Below, piece by piece: positions 1-7,498 of a DNA stretch of 10,582 bases (positions are counted from its first letter, which is position 1; every line of letters starts with the position of its first letter). Source of the DNA: Bacillota bacterium. GTDB lineage: Bacteria; Bacillota; Clostridia; Oscillospirales; Ruminococcaceae. The position numbers and the translations under genes are program-made. Location: assembly GCA_029550985.1 (NCBI GenBank), contig JAKPGH010000194.1, positions 1-10,582 of the forward strand, written 5' to 3'. Under the pieces are notes generated by a model. It saw nothing but the letters and a program-made list of their open reading frames with translations, had not been told where the DNA came from and made no database searches.

Positions 1-1112
1 AAGCCGTGAAGAGCTCCCGACATTTCGTGGCGGTGAACCAGGCCGACTTCCGCCATCCGCAGGGGCAGGTCCTTGTAGGAGTGGGGTTTCTGTTTGTAAA
101 TCAGGATGCCGCCGGGACAGTTCATGGGCTTGATGGCACAGTCCTGATCATCGATGACGGTGGTGTACATGTTGTCCTTGTAGTGGTACCAGTGTCCGCT
201 GGTCTCCCACAAATGGCGGCTGAGCATGATGGGGGTGGAAACTTCCACGTAGTTCCAGCGGGTGTGAACCTCCCGCCAGTACTCCATCAACTGGTTTTTC
301 AGCACCATGCCCTTGGGCAGCCAGAAGGGGAATCCAGGGCCTTCGTCCAGCAGGGCGAACAGCTCCAGCTCCTTGCCCAGCTTGCGGTGGTCGCGGCGCT
401 TGGCCTCCTCAATCCGCTGCAGGTGCTCCTCCAACTGGGCCGCTTTGGGGAAGGCGGTGCCGTAAATGCGGCTTAAGGTCTGATTGTTCTGGTCGCCACG
501 CCAGTAAGCGGCGTTGGTGGCGGTGAGCTTAAAGGCCTTTACCTTGCCGGTATCGGTGAGATGGGGGCCGGCGCAGACGTCGGTAAACTCGCCCTGCCGA
601 TAAAAGGAGATTTCCTCGCCGGCGGCGGCGTGCTCTTTGATGAGCTCCTGCTTGTAGGGCTCGTCCTTCATCAGCTCCAGAGCCTGGTCCACCGGCAGGG
701 TAAACCGCTCGATGGGCAAAGCCTCCTTGACAATCTTTTGCATCTCCGCCTCGATTTTCTCCAAATCTTCGGGACTGAAGGCTGGTTTGCGGTCAAAATC
801 GTAGTAGAAGCCTCCGTCGATGGCGGGGCCGATGGCCAGTTTGGTTTCGGGGTAGAGACGTTTGACCGCCTGGGCCATGATGTGGGTGGCGGTGTGCCAG
901 AAGGCTTTTTTGCCGGCCTCGTCCTCAAAGGTGCAGAGAATCAGTTCGCAGTCCTTCTGCAGGGGATAGCGCAGGTCCACCACTTCCCCGTCCACCATGC
1001 CGCAGGTCACCTGCTTGTAAAGGCCGCCTCCCAGGGATTTGGCCACGTCCAAAACCGTCGTTCCGGGCTCAAACTGCCTAACCGTTCCGCCCTTTAGGGT
1101 AATGTTCAGCAT
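1..1112 (-). CDS. thrS: Threonyl-tRNA synthetase, N-terminal part (cut by window edge)
   Basis: Class II aminoacyl-tRNA synthetase that charges tRNA-Thr in the cytoplasm. About 370 residues are visible; the C-terminal part, including the anticodon-binding domain, lies off the left edge. In order it has an N-terminal TGS domain (about 1-61), an editing domain with HxxxH (H73, H77) and DVCAGPH (C180, H184), and the start of the catalytic core with MNCPGG, whose C332 matches a zinc ligand of the family. The window edge falls just after the HRHEMSGALHG segment (motif 2 region). ATG at 1112 is preferred over ATG at 1118 because GGAGA of the ribosome site is about 8 bases before 1112 but nearly touches 1118. 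The gene follows a T-box leader and is divergent from rny. Identification is from recognised family motifs and is very secure. Confidence 0.96.
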   Translation of the reverse strand, partial: MLNITLKGGTVRQFEPGTTVLDVAKSLGGGLYKQVTCGMVDGEVVDLRYPLQKDCELILCTFEDEAGKKAFWHTATHIMAQAVKRLYPETKLAIGPAIDGGFYYDFDRKPAFSPEDLEKIEAEMQKIVKEALPIERFTLPVDQALELMKDEPYKQELIKEHAAAGEEISFYRQGEFTDVCAGPHLTDTGKVKAFKLTATNAAYWRGDQNNQTLSRIYGTAFPKAAQLEEHLQRIEEAKRRDHRKLGKELELFALLDEGPGFPFWLPKGMVLKNQLMEYWREVHTRWNYVEVSTPIMLSRHLWETSGHWYHYKDNMYTTVIDDQDCAIKPMNCPGGILIYKQKPHSYKDLPLRMAEVGLVHRHEMSGALHG

Positions 1113-1176
1113 ATTCATCTTCTCCGTTTCCTGGAAATGCGGGTATCCACCCGGTAATATTTATGAAAATTGGTTA

Positions 1177-1214
1177 AAATAACAAAATAAGCTTCGCCCC
1201 ATTGGGACGAAGCT
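1177..1214 (-). terminator. T-box-controlled terminator before thrS
   Basis: On the minus strand, AGCTTCGTCCC pairs with GGGGCGAAGCT across an AAT loop (one G-U wobble). A T-rich run, TTATTTTGTTATTTT, follows. It competes with the antiterminator formed by the T-box sequence at 1220-1233, which is the usual arrangement for T-box attenuation. Confidence 0.9.
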
Positions 1215-1412
1215 GTGCTCCGCGGTTCCACCCAAGTTGCGCAGAAACTGCGCCACTTTTGCTCCCTTAACGCGGGAATACGGGATGCTTATGCCGCAGG
1301 GGCTTCACATCCGCTCGGAGGCGGTGTCGAAAAGGCGCTTTGCGGGGCGCTTGCAGCCGGCGGCGCTCCCTCTCTGAGGCAAAGGTTGTTACCCTTTCGC
1401 TTCCTCGTCATC
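1177..1412 (-). promoter_or_regulatory. T-box riboswitch leader of thrS
   Basis: Read on the minus strand, this leader has the standard T-box parts. It opens with TGACGAGGAAG (about 1410-1400), followed by AGAGAGGGAGC (the AG-bulge region) and a GGCTGCAAGC segment. GACACCGCC follows, in which ACC at 1325-1323 is the likely Thr specifier codon. The T-box sequence GGGTGGAACCGCGG (1233-1220) lies just before the terminator. Uncharged tRNA-Thr is expected to pair with the specifier and the antiterminator bulge and so allow thrS transcription. The T-box and terminator are plain to see; the specifier assignment rests on its position and its agreement with the downstream gene. Confidence 0.93.
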
Positions 1413-1435
1413 GCGTTGGTATCGATATTGGTATC

Positions 1436-1464
1436 ATGCTATCACTATTTTAACTCCTTGTCAA
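1436..1464 (-). promoter_or_regulatory. Promoter of the thrS T-box leader
   Basis: On the minus strand there is a consensus -35 TTGACA (1464-1459), a 17-base spacer and a -10 of TAGCAT (1441-1436). The predicted start near 1429 is about 20 bases before the T-box structure. An 8-base direct repeat (TTGGTATC on the plus strand, at 1416 and 1428) lies over the predicted start; its meaning is unknown. Confidence 0.72.
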
Positions 1465-1532
1465 GCATCCCATACAAAGGAGGAAAAGATTGCGGATTCT
1501 CCTTTAAAATGGATATGAGACGGTGTTCTGTC

Positions 1533-1561
1533 TTGACATTATTACCAAATAAGGCTAAAAT
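1533..1561 (+). promoter_or_regulatory. Promoter of rny
   Basis: TTGACA (1533-1538), a 17-base spacer and TAAAAT (1556-1561) form a near-consensus housekeeping promoter. The predicted start near 1568 gives an untranslated leader of about 93 bases before the rny ATG. It is divergent from the thrS promoter, with the two -35 elements about 70 bases apart. No other strong element is seen in the remainder of this intergenic stretch (1465-1660). Confidence 0.78.
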
Positions 1562-1660
1562 GAATAAGAATACGTAGTAGTGATTTAATAGGCGCTGTTA
1601 TGCGTATAAATCAATACTGGTACTTTGAAAATTTAATAGTAAAGGAGGTTCAAACGATTT

Positions 1661-3220
1661 ATGCCCAAAGAGACGGTTTTCACCTTGGTGGCCAGCATAG
1701 TCACTTTTCTAATTGGAGCAGTTACCGCCTTTTTCATAGGCGTTCAGTATAGAAAACGGGTTGCAGAGGCCGAGCTTGGCAACGCTGAGGAAGAAGCCAA
1801 GCGCATTGTAAGCGAAGCGATCAAAACTGCTGAAAGCAAAAAGAAAGAAGCTCTGGTAGAAGCCAAGGACGAAATCTTTCGGATGCGCACCGAAGCCGAA
1901 CGGGAAATCAAAGAACGTCGCAGAGAAATTACCCGCCTGGAACTTCGCACCCAGCAGAAAGAAGAATCGTTGGAAAAGCGAGCCGACAAGCTGGAAAAGA
2001 AGGAAGAGGAACTGCAGCAAAAACTGCAAAATGCCGAAAAAACCTTGCAGGAAGCCGAAATGGTCAAGCATCACCAGTTTGAGCTGTTGGAGAAGATTTC
2101 GGGATTTTCCACCGACCAAGCCAAAGATTACCTTCTTTCCATCCTGGACGAGGAACTGACCCGCGAAAAAGCCCTGCGGATTGCCGCAGCCGAACAGAGA
2201 ATCAAGGAAGAAGCGGAAGAAAAAGCCCGCAATATTGTGGCGCAAGCCATTCAGCGCATTGCCTCCGACCATGTGGCCGAAGTCACCGTATCGGTGGTGC
2301 CCCTGCCCAACGACGAGATGAAGGGACGCATCATCGGGCGCGAGGGACGCAACATCCGCACGCTGGAAACCCTCACCGGCGTTGACCTGATTATCGACGA
2401 CACTCCCGAAGCCATCACCCTTTCCAGCCACGACCCGGTCAAGCGGGAAATCGCCCGCATCGCTTTGGAAAAGCTGATTCAGGACGGCCGTATCCACCCT
2501 GCCCGCATCGAGGAAATGGTGGAAAAAGCCGGACGGGAAGTGGAAGCCAAAATCAAGCAGGACGGAGAGCGCGCCTCCATGGAAACCGGCGTGCACGGAC
2601 TCCATCCCGAGCTGGTTCGCCTTTTGGGCCGGATGCGCTACCGCACAAGTTACGGCCAAAATGTGCTGGAACACTCCATCGAAGTGGCAAACCTGGCCGG
2701 CATCATGGCCGCCGAAATCGGCGCCAACGTCGCCCTGGCAAAACGGGCCGGTCTGCTCCACGATATTGGAAAGGCTCTCACCCATAAAATCGAAGGGTCC
2801 CATGTGCAAATCGGCGTAGATATCGCCCGCAAGTACAAGGAAAACCCCGAAGTGATCCACGCCATCGAGGCTCACCACGGTGATGTGGAGCCCAACACCG
2901 TCATTGCCTGCCTGGTACAGGCGGCCGACGCCATCTCCGCCGCAAGGCCGGGTGCCCGTCGGGAAAACCTTGAAAACTATATCAAACGGCTGGAGAAGCT
3001 GGAGGAAATCACCAACTCCTTCAACGGAGTGGAAAAATCCTTCGCCATTCAGGCGGGACGCGAGATTCGGGTGCTGCTCCGCCCCGACATCATCAGCGAC
3101 GACCAGCTCACCATCACTGCCCGGGAAATCTGCAAGAAAATTGAGGAAGAGCTGGATTATCCAGGTCAAATCAAAGTTCATTGCATTCGGGAAACTCGAG
3201 CCATCGAATACGCAAAATAA
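1661..3220 (+). CDS. rny: Ribonuclease Y
   Basis: Membrane-anchored endoribonuclease that starts decay and processing of many mRNAs in Bacillota. The 519 residues are normal for the family. It has one N-terminal transmembrane helix (about 6-28), a long charged Lys/Glu-rich coiled coil (about 30-165), a KH RNA-binding domain with the loop GRIIGREG starting near residue 222, and an HD metal phosphohydrolase domain with LLHDIGKA (H367, D368 as the metal-binding pair) followed by EAHHGD. AAAGGAGG at 1641-1648 lies 12 bases before the ATG, a slightly long but workable spacing; no better start is visible. It has its own promoter (1533-1561) and terminator (3229-3255), so it is probably monocistronic. 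A 490-residue open frame on the opposite strand is a codon-usage shadow. Confidence 0.97.
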   Translation: MPKETVFTLVASIVTFLIGAVTAFFIGVQYRKRVAEAELGNAEEEAKRIVSEAIKTAESKKKEALVEAKDEIFRMRTEAEREIKERRREITRLELRTQQKEESLEKRADKLEKKEEELQQKLQNAEKTLQEAEMVKHHQFELLEKISGFSTDQAKDYLLSILDEELTREKALRIAAAEQRIKEEAEEKARNIVAQAIQRIASDHVAEVTVSVVPLPNDEMKGRIIGREGRNIRTLETLTGVDLIIDDTPEAITLSSHDPVKREIARIALEKLIQDGRIHPARIEEMVEKAGREVEAKIKQDGERASMETGVHGLHPELVRLLGRMRYRTSYGQNVLEHSIEVANLAGIMAAEIGANVALAKRAGLLHDIGKALTHKIEGSHVQIGVDIARKYKENPEVIHAIEAHHGDVEPNTVIACLVQAADAISAARPGARRENLENYIKRLEKLEEITNSFNGVEKSFAIQAGREIRVLLRPDIISDDQLTITAREICKKIEEELDYPGQIKVHCIRETRAIEYAK

Positions 3221-3228
3221 GGAATCAA

Positions 3229-3255
3229 TCCCCCGATTATCGTCGGGGGATTTTT
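3229..3255 (+). terminator. Intrinsic terminator of rny
   Basis: CCCCCGA (3230-3236) pairs with TCGGGGG (3243-3249) across a six-base loop, extended by a T-A pair and followed by TTTTT (3251-3255). It begins 9 bases after the rny stop codon. Confidence 0.92.
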
Positions 3256-3280
3256 GTTGCCAAAAACAAATGCAGACAGC

Positions 3281-3315
3281 AAAAGAACCGGAGAGAAGTT
3301 CTCTCCGGTTCTTTT
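3281..3315. terminator. Bidirectional terminator between rny and the operon
   Basis: A 17-base arm (3281-3297) and its exact complement (3299-3315) surround a single base, so the folded hairpin would open a few central pairs. The arms end in AAAA on one side and TTTTT on the other, giving a T run in both directions. It lies 18 bases beyond the end of the LarA-homologue gene on the minus strand and is probably that operon's terminator, with a back-up role for rny. Confidence 0.88.
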
Positions 3316-3333
3316 TGGTTGCAATATTTTAAA

Positions 3334-4617
3334 TTAGAAAGGCTTGGACCAAAGTCCCAAGGCGGGATTGCTGATGTAGAAAATCTCCTCGCCGTCGGGC
3401 AGGGTGTTGTAGCCATCCTTGAGCTGGTTGGGGTCGTAGCGTTTGGCGGCTTCCTCGTAGGGCATGTACCGGAAGGCAACCCCTTCCACCTCTTCCTTTG
3501 TCAGGTGGGTGGTGGCGTAGGTGATGGAGAAGCGCCCGTCGGAGGAGCCGTGGATCAGGTGGGCCGCCACGCTCTGGTTGGTCTGGAGGTCCTTCTCCCT
3601 GCCAAACAGCTCGATGACCTTCTCCCGCCCTACATAGCCGTATTTGCGGATAAGGCGGTCGTTTTCGGGGTCCTCGCCGAACTTCCGCACGCCGGGAGCC
3701 AGAATAATCAGCTCGCCGCCCTGGGCCATAGCCATCCGGGTGCGGTAAATGGCCTTGTTGCCCAGCCAGGTGCTCTTAAATTCGGTGGGGTCCAGATAAA
3801 CCACGCACTTTTGGAAGGGTTTATCCACAAAGATGAGGTTTTTCTCCTTGGCCAGCGCGCAGGCTTCCTCGTAGGGCTTGCGGGTGGTTCCGGCAAAGAG
3901 GCCGTGAATCTGCACGCCCTCGGGGGTGTTGGTGGTGACGGTGAGGATATACACCAAAGGCAGCTTGGAGAGGAAATGCTCCTGGGCGTAGTCGAACACC
4001 TTGCGGACGGGAGTGTCCATCCGGCCCATCATCCGCTCCATGCCGTACATGGCTCCCAGCATGTGGCTCTGGTTGATGATGCTGTTGCCGCCCACACCCA
4101 CCAGAATGTTCTTGGTGTAGTTGGCCATACCCACCACCTCGTGGGGAACAACCTGCCCCAGCGAGAAGATGGCTTTGTACTCGGGCTTGAGCAGCTCCCG
4201 GTTGACCTGGATGACGATGTCCTCGTTCATCAGGCCTTCGGAAACTTCCTTGACATAGGAGGCGGGCACTTCTCCGATTTTCTCCACGCCGTTTTTCCAG
4301 TCGTGGACCAGATAGGCGTCGTCGGGGATGCTGTCTCCAAAGAAAGCCAGCCGCTCCTCCTTGCTCATGGGGTCATGGGTGCCCAAAGCGGGCATCACCT
4401 TGACCTGAGCGGAAGGGGTGCGCTGTTGAATCAGAGCGTACAGCTCCCGGGCCAGAACGTTGGCGCCGGAGTGGAGCCGTGTCATATCGGGAGGCAGCAG
4501 CAGGGTGTCGCCCGCCTCGCCGCAGGCATCCAGAACCTGGGACAGGAAATTGCGAATCTCGCCGATTTCCAGTCCTCTGTCCTGTGGCGCCAGCAATTTC
4601 AGTGCAAAAGCATTCAT
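3334..4617 (-). CDS. LarA-superfamily nickel-pincer racemase/epimerase, candidate D-gluconate/D-mannonate 2-epimerase
   Basis: A 427-residue member of the lactate racemase (LarA, DUF2088) superfamily, whose members invert the alpha-carbon of 2-hydroxyacids using a nickel-pincer nucleotide. Key residues are in place: DMTR (44-47, cofactor-binding loop), H81 in ALGTHDP, H159 in VVPHE, K169 in NYTKN and H185 in INQSH. These match the two catalytic histidines, the cofactor-linking lysine and the nickel-ligand histidine of LarA. The 10- and 16-residue spacings of the last three are those I recall for LarA. AGGAG lies 8 bases before the ATG. It is the last gene of an operon with a mannonate-type SDR, a PfkB kinase and gnd, so sugar acids are more likely substrates than lactate. 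A D-gluconate 2-epimerase (GntE) has been described in this superfamily. Cofactor genes larB, larC and larE are not in the window. The family is firm; the substrate is inference. Confidence 0.88.
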   Translation of the reverse strand: MNAFALKLLAPQDRGLEIGEIRNFLSQVLDACGEAGDTLLLPPDMTRLHSGANVLARELYALIQQRTPSAQVKVMPALGTHDPMSKEERLAFFGDSIPDDAYLVHDWKNGVEKIGEVPASYVKEVSEGLMNEDIVIQVNRELLKPEYKAIFSLGQVVPHEVVGMANYTKNILVGVGGNSIINQSHMLGAMYGMERMMGRMDTPVRKVFDYAQEHFLSKLPLVYILTVTTNTPEGVQIHGLFAGTTRKPYEEACALAKEKNLIFVDKPFQKCVVYLDPTEFKSTWLGNKAIYRTRMAMAQGGELIILAPGVRKFGEDPENDRLIRKYGYVGREKVIELFGREKDLQTNQSVAAHLIHGSSDGRFSITYATTHLTKEEVEGVAFRYMPYEEAAKRYDPNQLKDGYNTLPDGEEIFYISNPALGLWSKPF

Positions 4618-4686
4618 GCCGTTTTCTCCTTATCCATCAATGTCTCATGGATTTTAGCTTTCAAGAAAATGCGAGAAATAAGAGGG

Positions 4687-4717
4687 GCTGCTTCCCGGCG
4701 TTGTGCTGGGAAGCAGC
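4687..4717. other. Intercistronic hairpin between gnd and the LarA homologue
   Basis: A 13-bp stem (4687-4699 with 4705-4717, one G-T wobble) and a 5-base loop lie 25 bases after the gnd stop. On the minus strand it is followed by CCCCTCTTATTTCTCGC, which is T-rich but broken by C. It could be a leaky terminator that lowers expression of the last gene, or a 3'-end stabiliser of gnd mRNA. No clear promoter is seen between it and the next start codon. Confidence 0.7.
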
Positions 4718-4742
4718 ATGTTTTCTCGCCAAAGGTTGGCTG

Positions 4743-6197
4743 TTAGACGTTATAAGTGGTGGCAGAAGTGGTGCCGCCCTTACCAGTCCAATTGACATGG
4801 AAGAACTGGCCGCGGGGATGGCCCAGCTTCTCAAAGGTGTGGGCGCCGAAGTAGTCGCGCTGAGCCTGGAGCAGGTTGGCAGGCAGACGCTCGCTGAAGT
4901 AGCCGTCGAAGTAAGCCAGAGCGGAGCTCATGGCAGGAACGGCCACGGCGCTGGACACAGCCAGAGCCACAATGCGGCGCCAGGCTTCCTGGCCCTTATC
5001 CAAAGCTTCCTTGAAGTAAGGAGCCAGCATCAGGTTGGGCAGGTCGGGATTGGCCTCAAAGCTCTTCTTAATCTCGTTGAGGAAGACGCTGCGGATGATG
5101 CAGCCGCCGCGCCAAATCATAGCGATGCCTCCCATATCCAGCTTCCAGCCGTAGGTTTCGGCGGCGGTGGCCATCAGGGAGTATCCCTGAGCGTAGCTGA
5201 CCACCTTGGAGCAGAACAGAGCCTCTTCCAGATCCTTCAGAACGGCTTCGCGGTCGATCTTGACATCCAGCTTCTTCTTCTGGAGCTGCTTGGAAGCGGC
5301 AACCCGCTGGTCCTTCAGGGCGCTCAGGCAGCGGCTGAACACGGCTTCGCTAATCAGGGTCAGAGGAATGCCCTCGTCCAGAGCAGCCTGGCTGGTCCAT
5401 TTGCCGGTGCCCTTCTGGCCGGCGGTGTCCAGAATCTCGTCGACCACGTAGTTGCCGTTTTCATCCTTGTAGCCCATGATGTCGCGGGTGATTTCAATGA
5501 GGTAGCTGTCCAGGCGGCCTTCGTTCCACTTGGCAAAGGTCTGGTGGATTTCCTCGTTGGTCATGCCCAGAACGTCCTTCATGACGGCGTAGGCTTCGCA
5601 GATCAGCTGCATGTCGCCGTACTCGATGCCGTTGTGAACCATCTTGACAAAGTGGCCGGCGCCGTCCTTGCCAATCCAGATGCAGCAGGGGGATTGATCC
5701 TCGCCGGCTTTGGCGGCAATGGCGGTGAAAATGTCCTTGACATAGGGCCAGGCAGCCTCGGAGCCGCCGGGCATGATGGCGGGGCCGTTCAGAGCGCCCT
5801 CCTCACCGCCGGAAACACCGGTGCCGATATAGAGCAGGCCTTTGCTCTCCACGTACTTGGTGCGGCGAATGGTGTCGGGGAAGTGGGAGTTTCCGCCGTC
5901 GATGATGATGTCGCCTTCTTCCAGATGAGGCAGCAGCAGCTCGATGGTGTCGTCCACAGGCTTGCCGGCCTTTACCATGATCATAATCCGGCGGGGCTTC
6001 TTCAGAGAAGCTACGAAATCCTCTACGGTCAGGGCGCCGATGATGTTCTTGCCCTTGGCGCGTCCTTCCACAAATTTGGTGACCTTTTCGGTGGTGCGGT
6101 TATAGACAGCAACGGTAAAGCCCTTGCTCTCCATGTTCATGACCAGGTTTTCACCCATAACTGCCAGGCCAATCAGTCCGATATCAGCTTTGCTCAT
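4743..6197 (-). CDS. gnd: 6-phosphogluconate dehydrogenase, decarboxylating
   Basis: Oxidises 6-phosphogluconate to ribulose 5-phosphate and CO2, normally yielding NADPH; cytoplasmic. At 484 residues it is the long, homodimeric form. It has a Rossmann fold with GLAVMG (10-15), NRT (33-35, typical of the NADP-using form), the substrate loop VSGGEEGA (S129, G130, G131), catalytic K185 in GHFVKMVHNG with H188, N189 and E192, and a C-terminal RDYFGAHT segment that reaches into the partner's active site. All expected residues are present. AGGAGGT is 8 bases before the ATG. The gene is third in a sugar-acid operon. No glucose-6-phosphate dehydrogenase gene is nearby, which suggests the substrate is made from gluconate or a related acid rather than from glucose 6-phosphate. 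Confidence 0.97.
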   Translation of the reverse strand: MSKADIGLIGLAVMGENLVMNMESKGFTVAVYNRTTEKVTKFVEGRAKGKNIIGALTVEDFVASLKKPRRIMIMVKAGKPVDDTIELLLPHLEEGDIIIDGGNSHFPDTIRRTKYVESKGLLYIGTGVSGGEEGALNGPAIMPGGSEAAWPYVKDIFTAIAAKAGEDQSPCCIWIGKDGAGHFVKMVHNGIEYGDMQLICEAYAVMKDVLGMTNEEIHQTFAKWNEGRLDSYLIEITRDIMGYKDENGNYVVDEILDTAGQKGTGKWTSQAALDEGIPLTLISEAVFSRCLSALKDQRVAASKQLQKKKLDVKIDREAVLKDLEEALFCSKVVSYAQGYSLMATAAETYGWKLDMGGIAMIWRGGCIIRSVFLNEIKKSFEANPDLPNLMLAPYFKEALDKGQEAWRRIVALAVSSAVAVPAMSSALAYFDGYFSERLPANLLQAQRDYFGAHTFEKLGHPRGQFFHVNWTGKGGTTSATTYNV

Positions 6198-6316
6198 ATC
6201 ACTGTACCTCCTATGATTTGTTGCGTTTACCTATTAGAAATTTGTCAGACACCAAAAGATTTCAGCGGTACAGTGCAGCTGTTTGAGCAATTAAGCCGCA
6301 CCTTTCCGCAGTTTTA

Positions 6317-6354
6317 GGCTTTCCCTGTCTGATTGGATTCAGGCAGGGAAAGCC
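6317..6354. other. Strong intercistronic hairpin between the kinase gene and gnd
   Basis: Arms 6317-6332 and 6339-6354 form a 16-bp stem with one G-T wobble and a six-base loop. It starts 22 bases after the kinase stop on the minus strand. Neither strand has a T run after the stem (TAAAACTGCGG follows on the minus strand), so it is not a standard intrinsic terminator. A role in mRNA processing or stability is more likely. The remaining 119 bases up to gnd hold a good ribosome site but no convincing promoter. Confidence 0.72.
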
Positions 6355-6375
6355 GTGGAACCTTACTTTAAAACG

Positions 6376-7449
6376 TTACCGCTGTACGCGGGCATTGCCC
6401 TTGTAGATATCCCAAACCTGAGCTTCGTCGGCGGGTTGGGCATGGTCGGTGAGCATGGTGGTGGCAAGCGCGCCGGTAGCCCAGCCGAACTGTACCCATT
6501 TCTCAGGCTCCCACTCTTTGAGGATGCCGTACAGCAGGCCGCCCACAAAGCCGTCGCCGCCGCCGATACGGTCCAAAACGGGAATGGGACGAGGCTCGAT
6601 GACATGCCAGTTGTCTCCTTCCAGCATGATGGCGCCCCACAGATGCTCGTTGGCGGACAGCACCTGGCGCAGAGTGGTGGCATATACCTGGGCGTTGGGA
6701 TACTGGGCCTTCACCCGCTCAATCATGCCCTTGAAGGCATCGATCTTGGAAGCCAGGTCCTTTCCGCCGGCTTCGGGTCCCTGAATGCGCAGGCAGAGCT
6801 GGAAGTCCTCTTCGTTGCCCTCCAGAATGTCGGCCAGAGAGGCAATCTCGCAGAAGCTCCTGTGCAGCTCGTCTTCCCTGCCCTTCCAGAAGCTGGCGCG
6901 GTAGTTGAGGTCAAAGCTGATGAGGGTGCCGTGCTTTTTCGCGGCTCTGGCAAGCTCCAGGCAGAACTGGGTGGTGTCGGGAGAAAGGGCGGCAATCAAA
7001 CCGCTCATGTGGATGATTTGCACGCCTTCTTCGCCGAAGATGCGGTCCAAATCAAAGTCCTTGACATTGAGGGTGCGGCCCACTTCGCCGGCCCGGTCGT
7101 TCCAGACTCTGGGGCCCCGCATGCCGAATCCGCTGTCGGCAATGTTGAACTGGTGGCGATAGCCCCAAGGGCCGCCCTGTTCTACTTCGGGGCCTTCAAA
7201 TTCCATTCCTCTGGAGCGGAGATCCTGTTTGATAAACGCCGCCATGGGGCTGCCTTTGACGAAGGTGGTGAGCACTTTTACGGGAAGTCCCAGATAAGCG
7301 GAAATGCTGGCTACATTGGCTTCGGCGCTGGTGGCCTGAAGGAAGAAATGGTTGGAAGCAGCTACTGGTTGCCGGTCATAAGGAGTAATGCGCAGACCCA
7401 TACTGGCGGGAACAATCAGAGCGTACTTGGCATCCTTGCGAAGCTTCAT
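6376..7449 (-). CDS. PfkB-family sugar-acid kinase (KDG kinase-like; possible gluconate kinase)
   Basis: Cytoplasmic ATP-dependent carbohydrate kinase of the ribokinase/PfkB family, 357 residues. Family marks: SAEANVASISAYLG near 41-54 in place of the usual Gly-Gly-x-x-x-N segment, SFDLNYR (178-184), GNEEDF (211-216) and the C-terminal anion-hole motif RIGGGDGF, with D299 as catalytic base. The DLNYR and GGGD segments resemble 2-keto-3-deoxygluconate kinases, so automated naming as KdgK would be natural. However, the operon has gnd and no KDPG aldolase or dehydratase, so D-gluconate (giving 6-phosphogluconate) is a credible alternative substrate. AGGGGG is 8 bases before the ATG; 49 bases separate it from the SDR gene upstream. 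The family is secure; the substrate is not decided by the sequence. Confidence 0.9.
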   Translation of the reverse strand: MKLRKDAKYALIVPASMGLRITPYDRQPVAASNHFFLQATSAEANVASISAYLGLPVKVLTTFVKGSPMAAFIKQDLRSRGMEFEGPEVEQGGPWGYRHQFNIADSGFGMRGPRVWNDRAGEVGRTLNVKDFDLDRIFGEEGVQIIHMSGLIAALSPDTTQFCLELARAAKKHGTLISFDLNYRASFWKGREDELHRSFCEIASLADILEGNEEDFQLCLRIQGPEAGGKDLASKIDAFKGMIERVKAQYPNAQVYATTLRQVLSANEHLWGAIMLEGDNWHVIEPRPIPVLDRIGGGDGFVGGLLYGILKEWEPEKWVQFGWATGALATTMLTDHAQPADEAQVWDIYKGNARVQR

Positions 7450-7498
7450 GTTGTATACCCCCTGTTAATCATCATGTTGTGCTGCAATTCGTCAATCA

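Noticed and set aside
561..1097. 178-residue plus-strand frame opposite thrS
   Set aside because: It lies opposite clear ThrS coding sequence and has no independent support.
1215..1577. 120-residue plus-strand frame in the thrS leader
   Set aside because: It overlaps the T-box structure and both divergent promoters; the region is explained by regulatory elements.
1709..3181. 490-residue open frame on the minus strand opposite rny
   Set aside because: It overlaps a certain gene completely, has no ribosome site or family features, and its Phe/Gly-rich make-up is a complement of rny's Lys/Glu-rich codons.
3181..4746. 521-residue open frame on the plus strand opposite the LarA homologue
   Set aside because: Antisense shadow; it passes through both terminators after rny and shows no family features.
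4479..6317. 612-residue open frame on the plus strand opposite gnd
   Set aside because: Shadow of the GC-biased codons of gnd; it also runs through the intergenic hairpins and has no recognisable domain.
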